64,000 bases of DNA. Origin: Glebionis coronaria (Eukaryota; Streptophyta; Magnoliopsida; Asterales; Asteraceae). Positions 1 through 12,301 of the stretch are shown in pieces. The translations under genes and the position numbers were made by a program. The notes under the pieces are model-generated. The model saw nothing but the letters and a program-made list of their open reading frames with translations. It did not search any database and had not been told where the DNA came from. Numbering within the stretch: the first letter of the stretch is position 1; each line of letters opens with the position of its first letter. The DNA lies in contig CM046877.1 of the NCBI GenBank assembly GCA_025667525.1, forward strand, positions 260,497,706-260,561,705, written 5' to 3'.

Positions 1-75
1 CTGTTCCAGCGGCACGAAATGCGAGTATAAGAAGAGGCGAGCGTCGGGACGTCGCTCTCTTTAAGGAGGGGTGGA
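1..75 (+). other. RT1 internal 3' end with polypurine tract
   Basis: One frame from base 3 stays open up to a TGA that overlaps the start of the LTR, and encodes a basic stretch ending DVALFKEGWM; this is probably the last part of a polyprotein whose body lies outside the window. A purine-rich tract (GGAGGGGTGG, about 65-74) directly precedes the LTR and would prime plus-strand DNA synthesis. The clade cannot be told from so little sequence. Confidence 0.45.
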
Positions 76-2857
76 TGTGATACCCTATAACCGAGGTCAC
101 TAACATTACCCTAAATTACGCTAATTTTTGAAATTTTTAATAGATTTTAATTGCTATATATTTTAGTATTTTGGTTGAAACCGAAGTTCGAGGTTATAAT
201 TTTGACGATTGACGATTTAAGAAGGACGATGACGAATACGATCCCGATGGATGCCCAAATTTCTATAATTATTGACGTTTTATCGATAATGTAATTTTTC
301 GAGAATTTTACTTACGGTTCGTGTTAAGTCGAGTCGGGTGAGTTTTATTGCTTTCCGGGTACATTTAAAGTATCCCAAAAGTATTTTGGAGTGCTTGGGA
401 TAATTTCCGACTCCCGTAAAATTTTCTAAAATGACTAGTGAGTCAATCCGGCAAAGTTTTGGTGTCGTTTTTGCTTAAGGCCAAAAGAATGCTAAAATTG
501 CACTTAGGTCCTTCCCATTTCACAAAAAGGGACTAACACCACACACACAAAACACTTTACAAAAAAAAGATCAAAACCCCCTCCCTCTTGTTCTTAGGCC
601 GACGGCCAAACCCCAAAAACCACCACCACACCATTTTTTTTTAGTTTTGATCCATTCTAATCATAGACCACCTCCTAAAATCATCTAGTGAGTGTTAATC
701 CATGCTCATTTCACACATGCATTAACAAAAATTCTTCCAAAAATTTCAAGATTTTTCAAATTCGTTTTGATGTTAATTGGGCATTTGCATGTTTAATTCA
801 TGCTAAAAGGATGCTAGAACACCAAACAAATCAACCAAAATCAATTTAGTTGGTGGGTTTTGATCACCCAAACCCCACGGCTCAATGGGGGGTGTTTGGG
901 GATCATGGTGGTTCATGTTTTGAGCTTGATTTTATGTTTAATATCATGTTTTTAGATGTTTTAGATGGGTACATTTACTTGCATGCTTGTTTTTAGGATT
1001 TTAGTTTTATGAGGTTGATGATCAATAGGGGTTAGGGACTGAAAACATTGTTTGGTTGTGATTAGGGATACTTAGGATGATGTCTAGTGATGATAAATGG
1101 GTTTGGAAACGAGCGTTAGTGTGATTTTGGTATGGTTGATTTTAGGCAGAAAGTTTAAGGCATTTTCGTAAAAATTATTTTGAAAACAGGTCTTGTGGAT
1201 AGGATAGATTTGTAGAGCATCTTCTTAGCTTCGATTTGATATAAGGTAGAGCTTACGACTCCTAACGAGTCAAAAGTTACGACGTTTTGAAATTCGTGTA
1301 CCGGGAGATGAAAACCGTCATAATCTGAAATTATGCTTGGTTTTAGGTCAAATCCCGGGGACTATAAGTCTAGTTTGGTAAATGGTCAAGGGCTGAATTT
1401 TGGTGTCAAACCTGCACATTTGAGTCTATTATAGGACTTAGGTGTCAAATGGGTCAATGGAGTGTTTTAAACGGGTCAAATGAGTCCGACTTGGTCAAAG
1501 TATAATTTCAGTCCGAAAAACGTAGTTTTGGAAAAGTGTTGAGTAACGGGTCGTAGAAGTAAAAATTTTTGTTGGAATTAAATATGTGTTTTCTACAGGT
1601 CTTATAGTATTTATTAGAATTTTCTCAATTTTTATAAAAATGGTTAAGTATAGTAAAACAGTCCGTACTTTCGGTAAGTATCGGCGAAAATGAATAAAAA
1701 TGGATAACGTTAATAATAAGGACAATTGGTATGAAACGAGTAACACTTGTCGTTTTGTTTTGGCGTTAGTTGTAATTGTCACAAGTGACTAGTATTTATG
1801 TATTTTATACAGTACCATAAGGTTTTAAAATGAGATTTCTCATTACGCGTTATTTGGTTTGATAGGTGTTGATTTACCCGGGCATCCGTATCGTCGTCAG
1901 TGACCGTCTCTCGAACTATCGACTACTTGTTATATAAGGTGTGAATTTATAGCCTCGCTTATTATTATTTCAAACTGTTTTACCCGCGAGGGAAATGCAT
2001 GCTAGTTTTCAAAATGAACATATGTCATGAATGATTGTTGGACCCCGAATGTTGCCTTTGAAATTGTGTTGAGTACCTAGTTGCAAAAGTCCCTAAATTC
2101 ATGAACTATTAACTATTGTTTAGTCCTAGCGTGGATTAGAAATAGCCGCTTATACAAAGTGATAGTACTATGGGGTTGACTACCCTATCCGAGACGAGGG
2201 CTAGTACGTTGATACCCCCTGCGGACGGATAATTTGTGATAAGAGATAAGGTATAATTGCAACTGATGCCTTAGTAGGGGCCTTGGTTTCATCTGGATCA
2301 CGCCGGTAATTATTACGCGGGTGATTGAGTTAACGGTTTAGTGTCATGAGCTTAAACACAATTGCCAGTATCTTGAATATAGATTGTTTGATCGACAAGT
2401 CTATGAATGATCGTAAATGGTTTTTATTTCACATATGTTCAAAATAAATTGTAAAACCTATGAATTCCACTCAACGTTTTCGTTGACCAAATTTAGCATG
2501 TGTTTCAGGTAACCGCTGAAGTGTAGCATAGAGCGTGCATGGGATGGATGTTGTGTGTATGGCTTGGAGTATGCTTGTTTTTCCTCCCGGTATTACTTAA
2601 ACATTTTTAACTTTGATGTCATGTTGTTGTGAAAACTGTAACTTTTGGGTTGAGATTCATGGGGACCGAAAACGCAAAACTCTGTTGTATCAATTGGGGT
2701 TGGAAAAACCGTAGACATGTATCTTTTAACGATTTTTAATTTAAGTTTTAAATTGACGTCTCTTTGGAGTCGTTCGATATATCTTGTGTGCGATGATAAC
2801 TTCCTAGCACCCAAATGTTGTAGTTCCGCTGCGCATAGCATTTGGTGGGGTGTTAGA
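76..2857 (+). repeat. RT1 3' LTR (Gypsy type)
   Basis: The LTR begins TGTGATACCC right after a polypurine tract and ends near GGGGTGTTAG, a decayed form of the GGGGTGTTACA end seen in RT6. It shares landmarks with the other long Gypsy LTRs here: a 'tatagcctcgc ... acccgcgaggga' block near 1950-1995, an 'atagtactat' block near 2162, and an 'actcaacgttttcgttgacc' block near 2467, in the same order as in the RT6 LTR. About 2.8 kb is long but usual for plant chromovirus LTRs. Short ORFs inside it are not genes. The exact right edge is uncertain by a few bases because RT2 abuts it. Confidence 0.65.
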
Positions 2858-5507
2858 CCAATCAATGTGGTACGACGGGGATCAACCGTCAAGTCGCGAA
2901 CTGGGGTGATCGTCCCCAAATAGTACTATTATATGCATAAACGTCTACCAAATCCCGGTAGTTCACAATTCATGCTAATTATACTTTTAGTGACATAACC
3001 TAACTATAATAATCCATTTCATCTCATTTATCGGGTCATATATTCATTCATCGGGTCATATTTGGGTCCAAATCAATAAACAAATAATAGGGACAAATGA
3101 TGTCCTATTTTATCAAAACTAACATGTTATCTCCCTCGCGGGTTTATAAAACATTTCATAAAAACATTTAAAAGAGTGCGAGGCTATGAACACACGTTGA
3201 TGTGGGAAGGCGGGTTATGGGCAATTCGGATGTACGGTACGTGCTTCAATCACGGAAACCTAGACAAATAATACTCGTCTTAGACTTTTGTCCAATGACT
3301 TTATAAAAATAGCAATTATGTATACATATGATGATTTTATATATATGATGATGATCAAGTGGGTTTTTACATTTTTACTCATTCATCATAGTGTTTATGT
3401 GTTGGTAACTTTTTTATACTAGTTTTACTAGTTTTACTTATTTACATGTTTTAGGCCCAATAAGCCTATTACAAACCCATTACTTTATATTAGTCCATTT
3501 TACACTTTTATTATCAGTATTATACTTTTCAAGTTGGGCCCAAGTGGGTTAAGCCCAATAAGTAAGTTTATAAGTGTTCTACCAAATTAGTCGGGTTTAT
3601 TGTCCATTAAGGCTACTTTGGCCCGTTAATGTCTATATGTTGTAAAGCTCAGGTTTTATCGGTTTTTACTTGTTATATATGTTTATACATCAGTATGTGA
3701 GTTTATAAAAGTTTACATTAGACGGGTCCAACCGTCTAAGTTTTATTTAACAAAAACGTTAATCTTTCGGTTTTAGCCGAAAAGACGTAAAACATAGTAT
3801 ATAGTTTTATAACATGGAAAAACACTTATACTTGTAATTTATATAACATGACCTAATATAATATCAATATATATTTACCTCTTTATTTATAATTATTATC
3901 AACTAGTGGGTTTTATATATGTATATTTTATAAATACAAAATTTTGAGTGCTTATATTATATACTATTTATTTTACCAAATTTGTCCTAAATTTTCAATC
4001 CACTAAAATCTCCATGTCTAGAGTTATATATGGAGATAGGACCTCAAATTTTTATCACAGAAACTACATGATATGTGCTTCATTTTATTCCATTATAGCT
4101 ACTGATGAATCAACCTCTAAATATTTTAAAGAATTCGTCCAAAACAGTGTAGGCAGATTTGCACTCTAAACTTGTTTTGATCATATCTCACTCATTTTTA
4201 TGATTACATTGTATGGCCAACTCTCACATGTGTATAACACCTAATACTTACTGTATATTGATTCCAATTTACCATTTTATTAGTTTAACATTTGGTTACT
4301 TACTGTTTTTATACAGCCATCACATTAAGCAATATTTTAGCCATTTTACATGTGTTTTTTACATCTTTTTACCCATGTTTATCAAATCTATCAACTCCAA
4401 ATACCCACATAATATTTTTAATCATCATTCATCATAATATACATATACTTAAATAAAGAAAATACAAGATTACATAATCAAAATAAAAAGAGGATAGGAA
4501 GAACAATCTCTATACCACCATTAGTGATGAAAAAATGAGGTTTTTGATGAACAAGGCTTGGTTCTTGTTATCAAATCTTCAACTTTAGTAAGGAAACTTC
4601 TTGGGTCCTTTGGATAGATTAACACCTACATGAATTCAGCCATTTAACCTCATGAAAACTCCTTTTCATAGGTTAAGATCACCTCCAATCTTCATATCTT
4701 TAAAGGTTCTTCAACATATGTGTGAATAACACATGATATTGTGGTTAATTTAAGATCAAATGGTGGTGTTGTGGTGAATATAGGACGAATTTTAGAGAGG
4801 AAAGAGATAAAGTTGTGATGGTTTGCATGGATGGAAATGGAGAAGTGGTTGATTTAGTGGTTTTTAGTTTTGATAGCTTACATGTTAAGCTTGGTAAGAC
4901 AAGTGTAACATTTACTTGTTAAATGTTGACACCTAAGGTGTGTTGTAGCTAAGTGTTGTCGTCCCATATTAGTGGGATGGGGAAAAACTTGTTTTGTCTC
5001 ATCCCACTAATTTATAAGTATTCCTCGATTCTAGTTTCCTCGATTTGCGTGCCCTCGGATCGTTTTACGAAAAATGTTTTTATAAATTATGAATCAACGG
5101 TACAAAACTAATCTAATAAAAATTGTCTCATCAAAAACGGAGTTCGAAAACCTAAATACGTAAACCTAAGGTTTCCGGTTTAGTCGTAAACGACGTTAAA
5201 TTAAAATCGTAAGTCCTAATCTCTTCTCGTAAATTTGTGAGTTTATGAACCAACACAAATTTAAAATACCAAAATAATATTCACGGATAAATTTATTTCC
5301 TGAAATGTCGGACTGTCACCAAAACGGTGTATGTAAACGTAAGCACGTAACGTAGAATCCTCCGGTTTAGACGTAGTCGATGCTACTTCAAGACGTAAAT
5401 CCAAATTTCTTCCCAAAAATAAGTGAGTTCATAATATAACATTAAAATAATGTTTATAAATAATATTTGAGAATAAAATATAAACCATAAATTTACGGAT
5501 TGTCACA
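2858..5507 (-). repeat. RT2 truncated LTR, RT6 family, inverted
   Basis: Read on the minus strand this starts TGTGACAATCCGTAAATTTA at 5507 and follows the RT6 5' LTR (15949 to about 18650) along its length, for example the blocks around 5000-5110, 3170-3290 and 2880-2925. About 0.8 kb of the LTR 3' end is missing at the junction with RT1. No polypurine tract lies at 5508, so it is either a solo LTR or a 5' LTR that lost the rest of its element. It contains no coding sequence. Confidence 0.7.
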
Positions 5508-6402
5508 CTTAACAAGATTGAACAAAGGATTAAAGACTTGATACTATACACCATGTATTAATCCAGGTTTGTGTGAGATCAAGCTGTTGTTTATGAGACC
5601 AAGTTGTGGTTTGTATGATCAAGCTATTTGTCTGTGAATGAAATATATCTTTTTGTAGCTCGGATTCTATGGACATAAGGTGAGCTCATAGCCTCACTTT
5701 TAAATGCTTTATAAATGATTTAAAACCCCTTGAGGGGATATATGCTAAAACTGGAATACAAGTGCCTTTAAAACTATATGGTATGATTATTGACACTATA
5801 TTTACTACTACCATTAAGTTCTTTTTTAATCGTGAAAATGAGCGCTAATATTGTGAATAGTACTATTTGGGGGTTGACATCCCCTATCTGGGCAAGTCAC
5901 GCTTGCTAGCAGCTGAAGGTTCCTACCTAGGCTAAACAGATACACTTTATTTTGCTTAATTCAGGAGTTTGGCAAACTGTCTGCATAAGGGCAATTTGTT
6001 GGTTTCTGTATGTGAAGTAGCGGTGCATGAGCATAGTGCAGTATGATGACTATTTTATGTGGGTGTATAACAACATAGCCCAGAGGATATACTTGTATTC
6101 AAAACTGTTATTACAAACCTATGATTTAATTAAACCTTTGTTTTGACTTTAAGCATATATTTCAGATAATCGCGACTGATAGCATGGATCAGCATAAGGA
6201 TGGAATGAAGAGGAACAAGCTTGAAATTATTAACCTAGATTTTGGGAACCTCATATTGTAAAACTATGAATTTTTAATGATGTATAAAGAAAGATGATTT
6301 TGTCACTCTTTTGAGTTGTTTTCTAACATTATGAGTTGTGTTATATGAAGTAATACTCCAGATCAATGTTTCGCTGCGTAAAGGTAAAATGGGGGTGTTA
6401 CA
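5508..6402 (+). repeat. RT3 5' LTR, 3' part
   Basis: This piece has the same order of landmarks as the RT6 LTR end: 'catagcctcac' near 5690, a 'cccttgaggggat' block near 5726, 'tagtactatttgggg' near 5859, and the terminus GGGGGTGTTACA at 6391-6402. A decayed tRNA-Met primer site follows. The 5' part of the LTR is missing at the junction with RT2, so this is what remains of the 5' LTR of the oldest element in the stack. Confidence 0.65.
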
Positions 6403-6801
6403 GATTAGTACTAAGAGCCATGGTTATAGAGAAAAAGAAATAAAATCTTGACTACAACTACTTTTAAAATAATTTCAAGAAAGTCCTATGTGACAATGCC
6501 AGTGCTGCTACAAGAATGAGGTAATATTGTACTAGGGCTGATACCCAATAGAACAATGTGTAATACCATGTTTAAGTGTAAGTATAAATATACGTTAGGA
6601 TTTATTGACGTCTCTAGAAGTAGGTATCCCTATCTCCCTCCTATTATCATCTTATCGGATTCTCAAGATGAGCGTTCTGCAAGTATTCCTGATGAATAAC
6701 CCTTATGATACTTTAGAAAATTCACCCAAAGACCAGAAAATCCCAAAATCCGTTTTACCTTTTGATAACGACCCCATATGCAAGTTATACGAGCATATAA
6801 T
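6403..6801 (+). pseudogene. gag: RT3 leader and start of gag, decayed
   Basis: It opens with a mutated primer site (TAGTACTAAGAGCCATGG in place of TGGTATCAGAGCCATGG, near 6406). From 6605 a frame runs open into RT4 at 6801; its last part, PKSVLPFDNDPICKLYEHI, reappears in the second copy at about 31984-32055. It is probably the N-terminal region of a Gypsy gag. The frame's continuation to 6937 is only RT4 LTR sequence. No catalytic domain is present, so the gag assignment rests on position. Confidence 0.45.
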
Positions 6802-8777
6802 TGCAACACTCTCAAATCTGGTCACATTAGCGGAAGGGTCCTTGAGTGTTACTTACTTGATACAATCACACAATTATAGAAAACGGCTCAAAACGAGTCG
6901 TTTTAATAAAACATCCATTCATTTATTCAAAAGATAAACATTTTATACACGGTCCCAGATAGTTTTAAAATTTACAAAACATAAAAACGGTAAAAGTTGC
7001 ATGGATGGATATAATTTATAAAAGCAGGCCAAATCATTTCAAAATATGCAAGCTTCGTGAAACCACCTTCTTTGAGTGCCTTCATATGGACCTAAGATAA
7101 AAACATGCTATAAAGTTAACAAGAATTGTTGAGTGAATCCATAGAGTTTTAATTAAATAAAGAGAATACAAGTATTCTGAATAACCTTCCATGGTTAATA
7201 ATTCATCGAAAGACAATTATGTTGTACGGACATAATTATCGGTGTTATTACATAAGATTCATGACATTAAATGTTAACATATATTTATTTCAGCCCACCA
7301 ACACACCAGCCAAGTGCGTATATTTCTCTTATACGTATGCATCCGATGTTTCATTACTAGTGCATCACAACACCACGCGATAGCTAGTCGCGACCGGACT
7401 GGGCGTCACCCGATAGATCTATCCATAGTATTAGCGTTCATTCGATTAACAATTCATGATGGGATGTGGGTCTTTTTAAGGCTGTAAGCTAACTATGTAA
7501 TAACTTTCATCTAAGCATACAATCGGGTCCCTTGTGTTCTATTTTAAAATAAATAAGATTTACCACAACTTCTGGTTTCACCCATTCATGGGTTTACCAC
7601 AACTCTTGTTGTACCCTTCATTTTTAATAAATACGCATGTCATTCCCCTCGCGGGTTTTATAAAACAAGTAAACATGTTAAAAGCGAGGCTATAGACTCA
7701 CCTGATATATCTATTACACGTATATCGAGGAACAAACATCCGATAGTCGAACACGACTCCACAAAATAAGAATCACTCGTTGATCGAGAACGAGATGCCC
7801 AACGGTCGATATATGAACGAACGAGACAATACAAATGGTCAGAATACACCAATAACAAGCAACGCAATAACTTTTGCTGCAAGATCATAAATCGAACCAA
7901 TCAAGTTGAATAACCATACAAGAGGCTCTTTACTTCAGCCATATACTCCCAAGATAAATGGAATATTAAAGATGGTATGATGATTTTAGCTCAAAAGTAA
8001 GCTAGGATATCAAAGCCTTAAATATACAATAATAATAACTAATAACTTAACAAGTGTTGATGTGTTTTTGTGGTTGGATATGTACGGCAAGAAGAATGGA
8101 CAAAAAAAATTGGAAGGGAGATTAATATATATATTATAAATGAATTGTATAACAAAATTAGATAACGTTTAGTTTAGAAATGAAAATGCCAGGTGTTTAT
8201 ACATGCACAAAATGCATGATTTATGTGTCATTTCATCAAGACACGTCTCTTGGTGGAGGTGTCGACATATATGACAAAGAACAAGGTGTTTGTTAGTTAA
8301 GTTTTACCCACTATGTTGAAGAGCGGGTATTATCGAATCCCGATATTTTAAAAGTTACGCTATTTAAAAGATACACGTAAAACATGAAAAAAATAAAAGC
8401 TCAATATAAAATAAAAACAACGACATTCGGAGAACATTTATATTTCGATATATAAATGAGGGCTTATTAATTAATAACCGTTATCGCGTCAAATAAACGA
8501 ATGACATGTAAATGTTTATATATAAATTTACAAAGAATGTCCGTAAAACGAACAATTAAAATAATGGCAAGAAAAATATTTTCTTTTATGCCATGAGGAG
8601 AATATTTACGATCGATGTCTAACCTAGACATTGCCGATAAATAATAAAAGACACATATTGGATATGCTAATGCCATAACATTTTCGTTTAACCGAGAATT
8701 CAATATTTTTATAAAAATAAACATGATAATCAAAAGTCGGGTTATAAATATTGATAAAAAAATCACGAGTTGCTACA
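6802..8777 (-). repeat. RT4 3' LTR
   Basis: It spans TGCAACACTC to GTTGCTACA on the plus strand. A polypurine tract (minus strand AAGGGTTGGAGAA, about 8778-8790) lies just outside, which marks it as the 3' LTR of a minus-strand element. It matches 12942-14930 throughout with scattered substitutions. Confidence 0.8.
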
Positions 8778-9094
8778 TTCTCCAACCCTTAAAGAAAATC
8801 TATCCCATATTTTAGTTCGCGCAACTTGGCGTTGGCTTGATTACGAAGAGGTGAGAATATTCTTTATTAGTTTCACGGAAGATGCCACATTCGGATTTAG
8901 TCGCAAAGAAATTTGAATAGTCTAATTGGAATAGCAATAGACAACAGGTGAATTGTGCAATCGAGTTACGAGTCGAAATGAATAATTTTATGCGAATGCC
9001 CCATGCTTAAGCCCACTCATTTATAAATCATTATTTCCATGAATTGATCAAATCCATCCAAATAAGATTTAGAAATAAGTGGTTCAACAATTTA
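8778..9094 (-). other. RT4 interior, 3' side
   Basis: About 0.3 kb between the RT4 3' LTR and RT5. After the polypurine tract I find no frame resembling a pol domain. The last five bases, ATTTA, are the target site duplicated by RT5. Confidence 0.6.
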
Positions 9095-9674
9095 TGTGGA
9101 AACCTTGGTTTCCGGATCTTTTAAGCAACTAGGAATGCATCATGTTCATATGATTAGATAATCAAAGCGGAATTAGAACACGACACATTAACAAGGTGTT
9201 TAGGCACGAATAACATGAATTAAAACAAAAGGATTGTTCATTATATTAATAACAAACAACCACTAGACGTGTATACATTGAATCCCACGTCTAGTGCACA
9301 CACACTTTTAGGTTTACATTGTGAATGAATTGATAATTAAAAACCTAAGACCCTTGGTTCCTTTTATAGTGTAAGGATTAGGGTTTACAAGAGATAATAA
9401 CAAATAAACAAGTAAATCTTCTATTTAAATAAACTTATGCAGAATATATCTTGCATGTTTATCTAAATAGAAGCTTCCATAAGCTTCTTGTCTACGTTTT
9501 CTATCAACTCTTAAATTGTATGTGAAAATGCTTGAATTGCACACGACAACTCTTGAGCCAACAACGCTGGATTTGTTCTTGTCAACGCCTAAATTGCTCT
9601 TGACAACGCTTAGACAATATCTTCATGTTTTCTTCGTTATTGAGTTTCTGCCACATCAACTTTTTGACCCAACA
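9095..9674 (-). repeat. RT5 3' LTR
   Basis: The minus strand runs from TGTTGGGTCAAAAAG (9674) to TTTCCACA (9095). A TATA-like CTATAAAAGG is the complement of 9360-9369. The sequence from there to 9095 should be R and U5 and holds the stem-loop at 9261-9296. Degenerate TGTCAACGCC motifs lie near 9540-9620 in the U3. Confidence 0.85.
9261..9296 (-). promoter_or_regulatory. Conserved stem-loop in RT5 R/U5, copy 1
   Basis: An 11-bp perfect inverted repeat, CACTAGACGTG (9261-9271) and CACGTCTAGTG (9286-9296), surrounds a 14-base loop. It lies about 65-110 bases downstream of the TATA-like box in the direction of transcription, so it should be in the RNA leader. Homologous copies in RT10 keep the pairing by paired substitutions. 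Its role (dimerisation, packaging, polyadenylation or translation) cannot be told from sequence. Confidence 0.7.
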
Positions 9675-10460
9675 ATCTTCCCCTAGTTGATGGTGGCAAA
9701 ACTCTATGTGTATCTCTTGTAAGTTGTACATGATCTTCAAATTGCTTCCCCTCGAATGAAGCATGTATTTCTTCCCCTTTTTGTCACATCAACAGGGAAG
9801 TAAACAATGTATACAATCTTTGAAGATTCTCCAAATGTAGCTCTATGTAATGATCTTGAAGAACAATTAATATAATATTTTTGATGTAGAAGTAGAATAA
9901 CCCAAACCTATGTTCCATATCTTGTACTATGATGTGATGAAGTATGTAGCTGATACAAAAATCCTCATCCTTTGTGAGACACTGAGCACGATAATGTAAC
10001 TCCTTCAAGTGATAGAAAATATGTGCATAGAGAACCATAAGAAAAATCACATATTCCTAGACCTTGTATCACTTCATCAGTAACCATGTAAGCATAAACA
10101 AGTTATCTTTAAAGTCTATGACTGGGAGTGCATGACTTTAAGATATGATAGAACACAAACTCGCGAAAATCTTCTTCAATCATCAAACTTACCATAAGAA
10201 TTCTTCCCCTTAAGCTAACACCTCTTCATGAAGACCTTCATTACCTCATGAATTGTAGCTAACTCGCTTTAAGATCATTAATTCCGTTTAAAAATATCCG
10301 AGCCATAAATATCAACATGATATTCTAAATTAAAACGGAGATTCCATGTACCTTCGTGTGTAATTTCCACCTTTTTGTGTGCTAAAAACGTACCAATTTT
10401 CTCAAACAGCAGCAAACCCTGTGTTGTCCAACATCCTCCTTCATCCAAGATCTTAATAAG

Positions 10461-10488
10461 ATGTATTGTCCGATATCGGACAATACAT
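10461..10488. repeat. Perfect 28-bp palindrome in RT5
   Basis: Each half-site is ATGTATTGTCCGAT read inwards, and there is no spacer. A partial copy of the arm (TATCGGACAACA) follows at about 10507. It lies directly beside the TGTCAGCG motif cluster. Confidence 0.9.
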
Positions 10489-10514
10489 GTCAGCGTTTGA
10501 ATGCATATATCGGA

Positions 10515-10605
10515 CAACACTGTCAATGCTAATAGCGTTGACTTATTCTGTCAGCGTCAAGATGCTTCCTGTCAGCGTTAAATTAAGCCTTGTCAGCGTC
10601 CACGT
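10515..10605. repeat. TGTCAGCGTC motif cluster, RT5
   Basis: The motif TGTCAGCGT occurs at least three times, plus variants such as TGTCAATGCT and AGCGTTGAC, at a spacing of about 20-25 bp. The text between motifs is not conserved, so this is not an ordinary tandem repeat. Confidence 0.75.
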
Positions 10606-11704
10606 CTCCTTTTTCTGCTGACGTCATCTAGGGCTATGATTTTCAACAATGACCAAATAGTAGTCATCTTTAGGCTTTAAATATATAACTTAAGCCCAAG
10701 AATATTCAGCCCACAAGTCCTCACGTGAATTTCAGTAAATGTATTCCTCACTTAATGAATCCTGTGCAGCAGCCATTTGAAAATAATATACCCTTTTACT
10801 GAAGCAAATCCCAATATTTTAGCAACAATAATCTTTACCCAAAAAGTAGCACACGTTTTCCCTGAAAGCTAGCCAATCATAATCGTGGAGTAAATAAGCA
10901 GATCTTTGACTTTATCCATCATCCAATCGTATACCTGCTGTCTTGACAACACGTTTACAGGCTTTCTGTGTTGACTCCATCACGTGAACTGCTTTTTAGA
11001 GACCAACGAACAACCAATGAAGAGCACATGTTTTAGTATAAGATTATCATGTCTCTGTCACTTATTAACAGAAACATCAAACCCAACGTCACCATGAGAC
11101 ATCTTTAAATAAGCTTTGGTTTTCTTGATCAGAACTACAATTGTTGCTTTTTGCTAGTGATCATCATAGCAGCTACATACCTTGAAACACATGACAAATC
11201 ACGAGTAATCGCCATAAACTTTTCATCTGCTGCTGGTCTTCATTCATGATGAATGATCTATAAAAGATCACATATTCTAGGGTTATGAAAACCCTAATTT
11301 GGTATAATGAAAACCATGATGATCCAAACTAATGAGCATAACAAATGCTTCAATCTATGCTGCTGCAAATCATCTCTTTCTGTTTTGAATTGATCTAGGG
11401 TTTGTAGAAAAACCCTAAAATATGATTTTATGTAAACAAGAAATCTGAAAATCATGTCTGCAGCCCACTTCGACGCCTAATAACTTTTGCCTGGAGATAA
11501 AACAGGACAATCCCTCCGGTGGATGTTTAGATATATGTATGTAGAACACACATATAAAATTTCGTGACGATACAACGGTTCAATCAAAAGTTATGACCTT
11601 CTGAATACTGCTGCGCACACAAAAACGTCCAGAAAAACCCTAGACGGATTTTTCTTTTCTTCACCATACACGAACACCTTGTTTGTCCTAGCATCACGAG
11701 CCAT

Positions 11705-11719
11705 GAGGCTCTGATACCA
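11705..11719 (-). other. RT5 primer binding site (tRNA-Met)
   Basis: The minus strand reads TGGTATCAGAGCCTC, complementary to the 3' end of initiator tRNA-Met, two bases inside the 5' LTR end at 11722. It is intact and defines the element's orientation. Confidence 0.85.
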
Positions 11720-11721
11720 AT

Positions 11722-12301
11722 TGTGGAAATCTTGGTTTCCTGATCTTTTAAGCAACTAGGAATGCATCATGTTCATATGATTAGATAATCAAAGCGGAAT
11801 TAGAACACGACACATTAACAAGGTGTTTAGGCACGAATAACATGAATTAAAACAAAAGGATTGTTCATTATATTAATAACAATCAACCACTAGACGTGTA
11901 TACATTGAATCCCACGTCTAGTGCACACACACTTTTAGGTTTACATTGTGAATGAATTGATAATTAAAAACCTAAGACCCTTAGTTCCTTTTATAGTGTA
12001 AGGATTAGGGTTTACAAGAGATAATAACAAATAAACAAGTAAATCTTCTATTTAAATAAACTTATGCAAAATATATCTTGCATGTTTATCTAAATAGAAG
12101 CTTCCATAAGCTTCTTGTCTACGTTTTCTATCAACTCTTAAATTATATGTGACAATGCTTGAATTGCACACGACAACTCTTGAGCCAACAACGCTGGATT
12201 TGTTCTTGTCAACGCCTAAATTGCTCTTAACAACGCTTAGACGATATCTTCATGTTTTCTTTGTTATTGAGTTTCTGCCACATCAACTTTTTGACCCAAC
12301 A
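11722..12301 (-). repeat. RT5 5' LTR
   Basis: It has the same length as the 3' LTR (580 bp) with few differences, for example AAATCTTGG against AAACCTTGG near its start. It carries the second stem-loop copy and the same TATA-like box. Confidence 0.85.
11888..11923 (-). promoter_or_regulatory. Conserved stem-loop in RT5 R/U5, copy 2
   Basis: It is identical in stem and loop to the copy at 9261-9296, as expected for two LTRs of one insertion, so it adds no independent evidence beyond the lack of decay. Confidence 0.7.

Larger units (their letters stand above)
9675..11721 (-). other. RT5 interior, non-coding
   Basis: The minus strand begins with the primer site at 11719 and ends with the polypurine tract beside 9674. 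Short ORFs (for example 9784-10050 and 10278-10526) have no recognisable domain and no relative in RT10. The content I can describe is a cluster of TGTCAGCGT motifs at about 10515-10605, a 28-bp palindrome at 10461-10488, and a leader near 11600-11700 that closely matches RT10 near 51970-52065. Confidence 0.7.
9095..12301 (-). mobile_element. RT5: non-autonomous Copia-like element
   Basis: Two 580-bp LTRs (9095-9674, 11722-12301) flank a 2.05-kb interior without gag or pol. The perfect target duplication ATTTA lies at 9090-9094 and 12302-12306. On the minus strand the LTR runs TGTTGGGTC to TTTCCACA; the tRNA-Met primer site TGGTATCAGAGCCTC is the complement of 11705-11719, two bases from the 5' LTR, and the polypurine tract CTAGGGGAAGAT adjoins the 3' LTR. 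The LTRs differ at only a few positions, so it is younger than RT4. RT10 belongs to the same family. The lack of coding sequence means its proteins came from an autonomous Copia element. Confidence 0.9.

Noticed and set aside
6605..6937. A 110-codon ORF taken as one gene
   Set aside because: Only 6605-6801 is RT3; the rest is the RT4 LTR, so it is a chance fusion across the insertion site.
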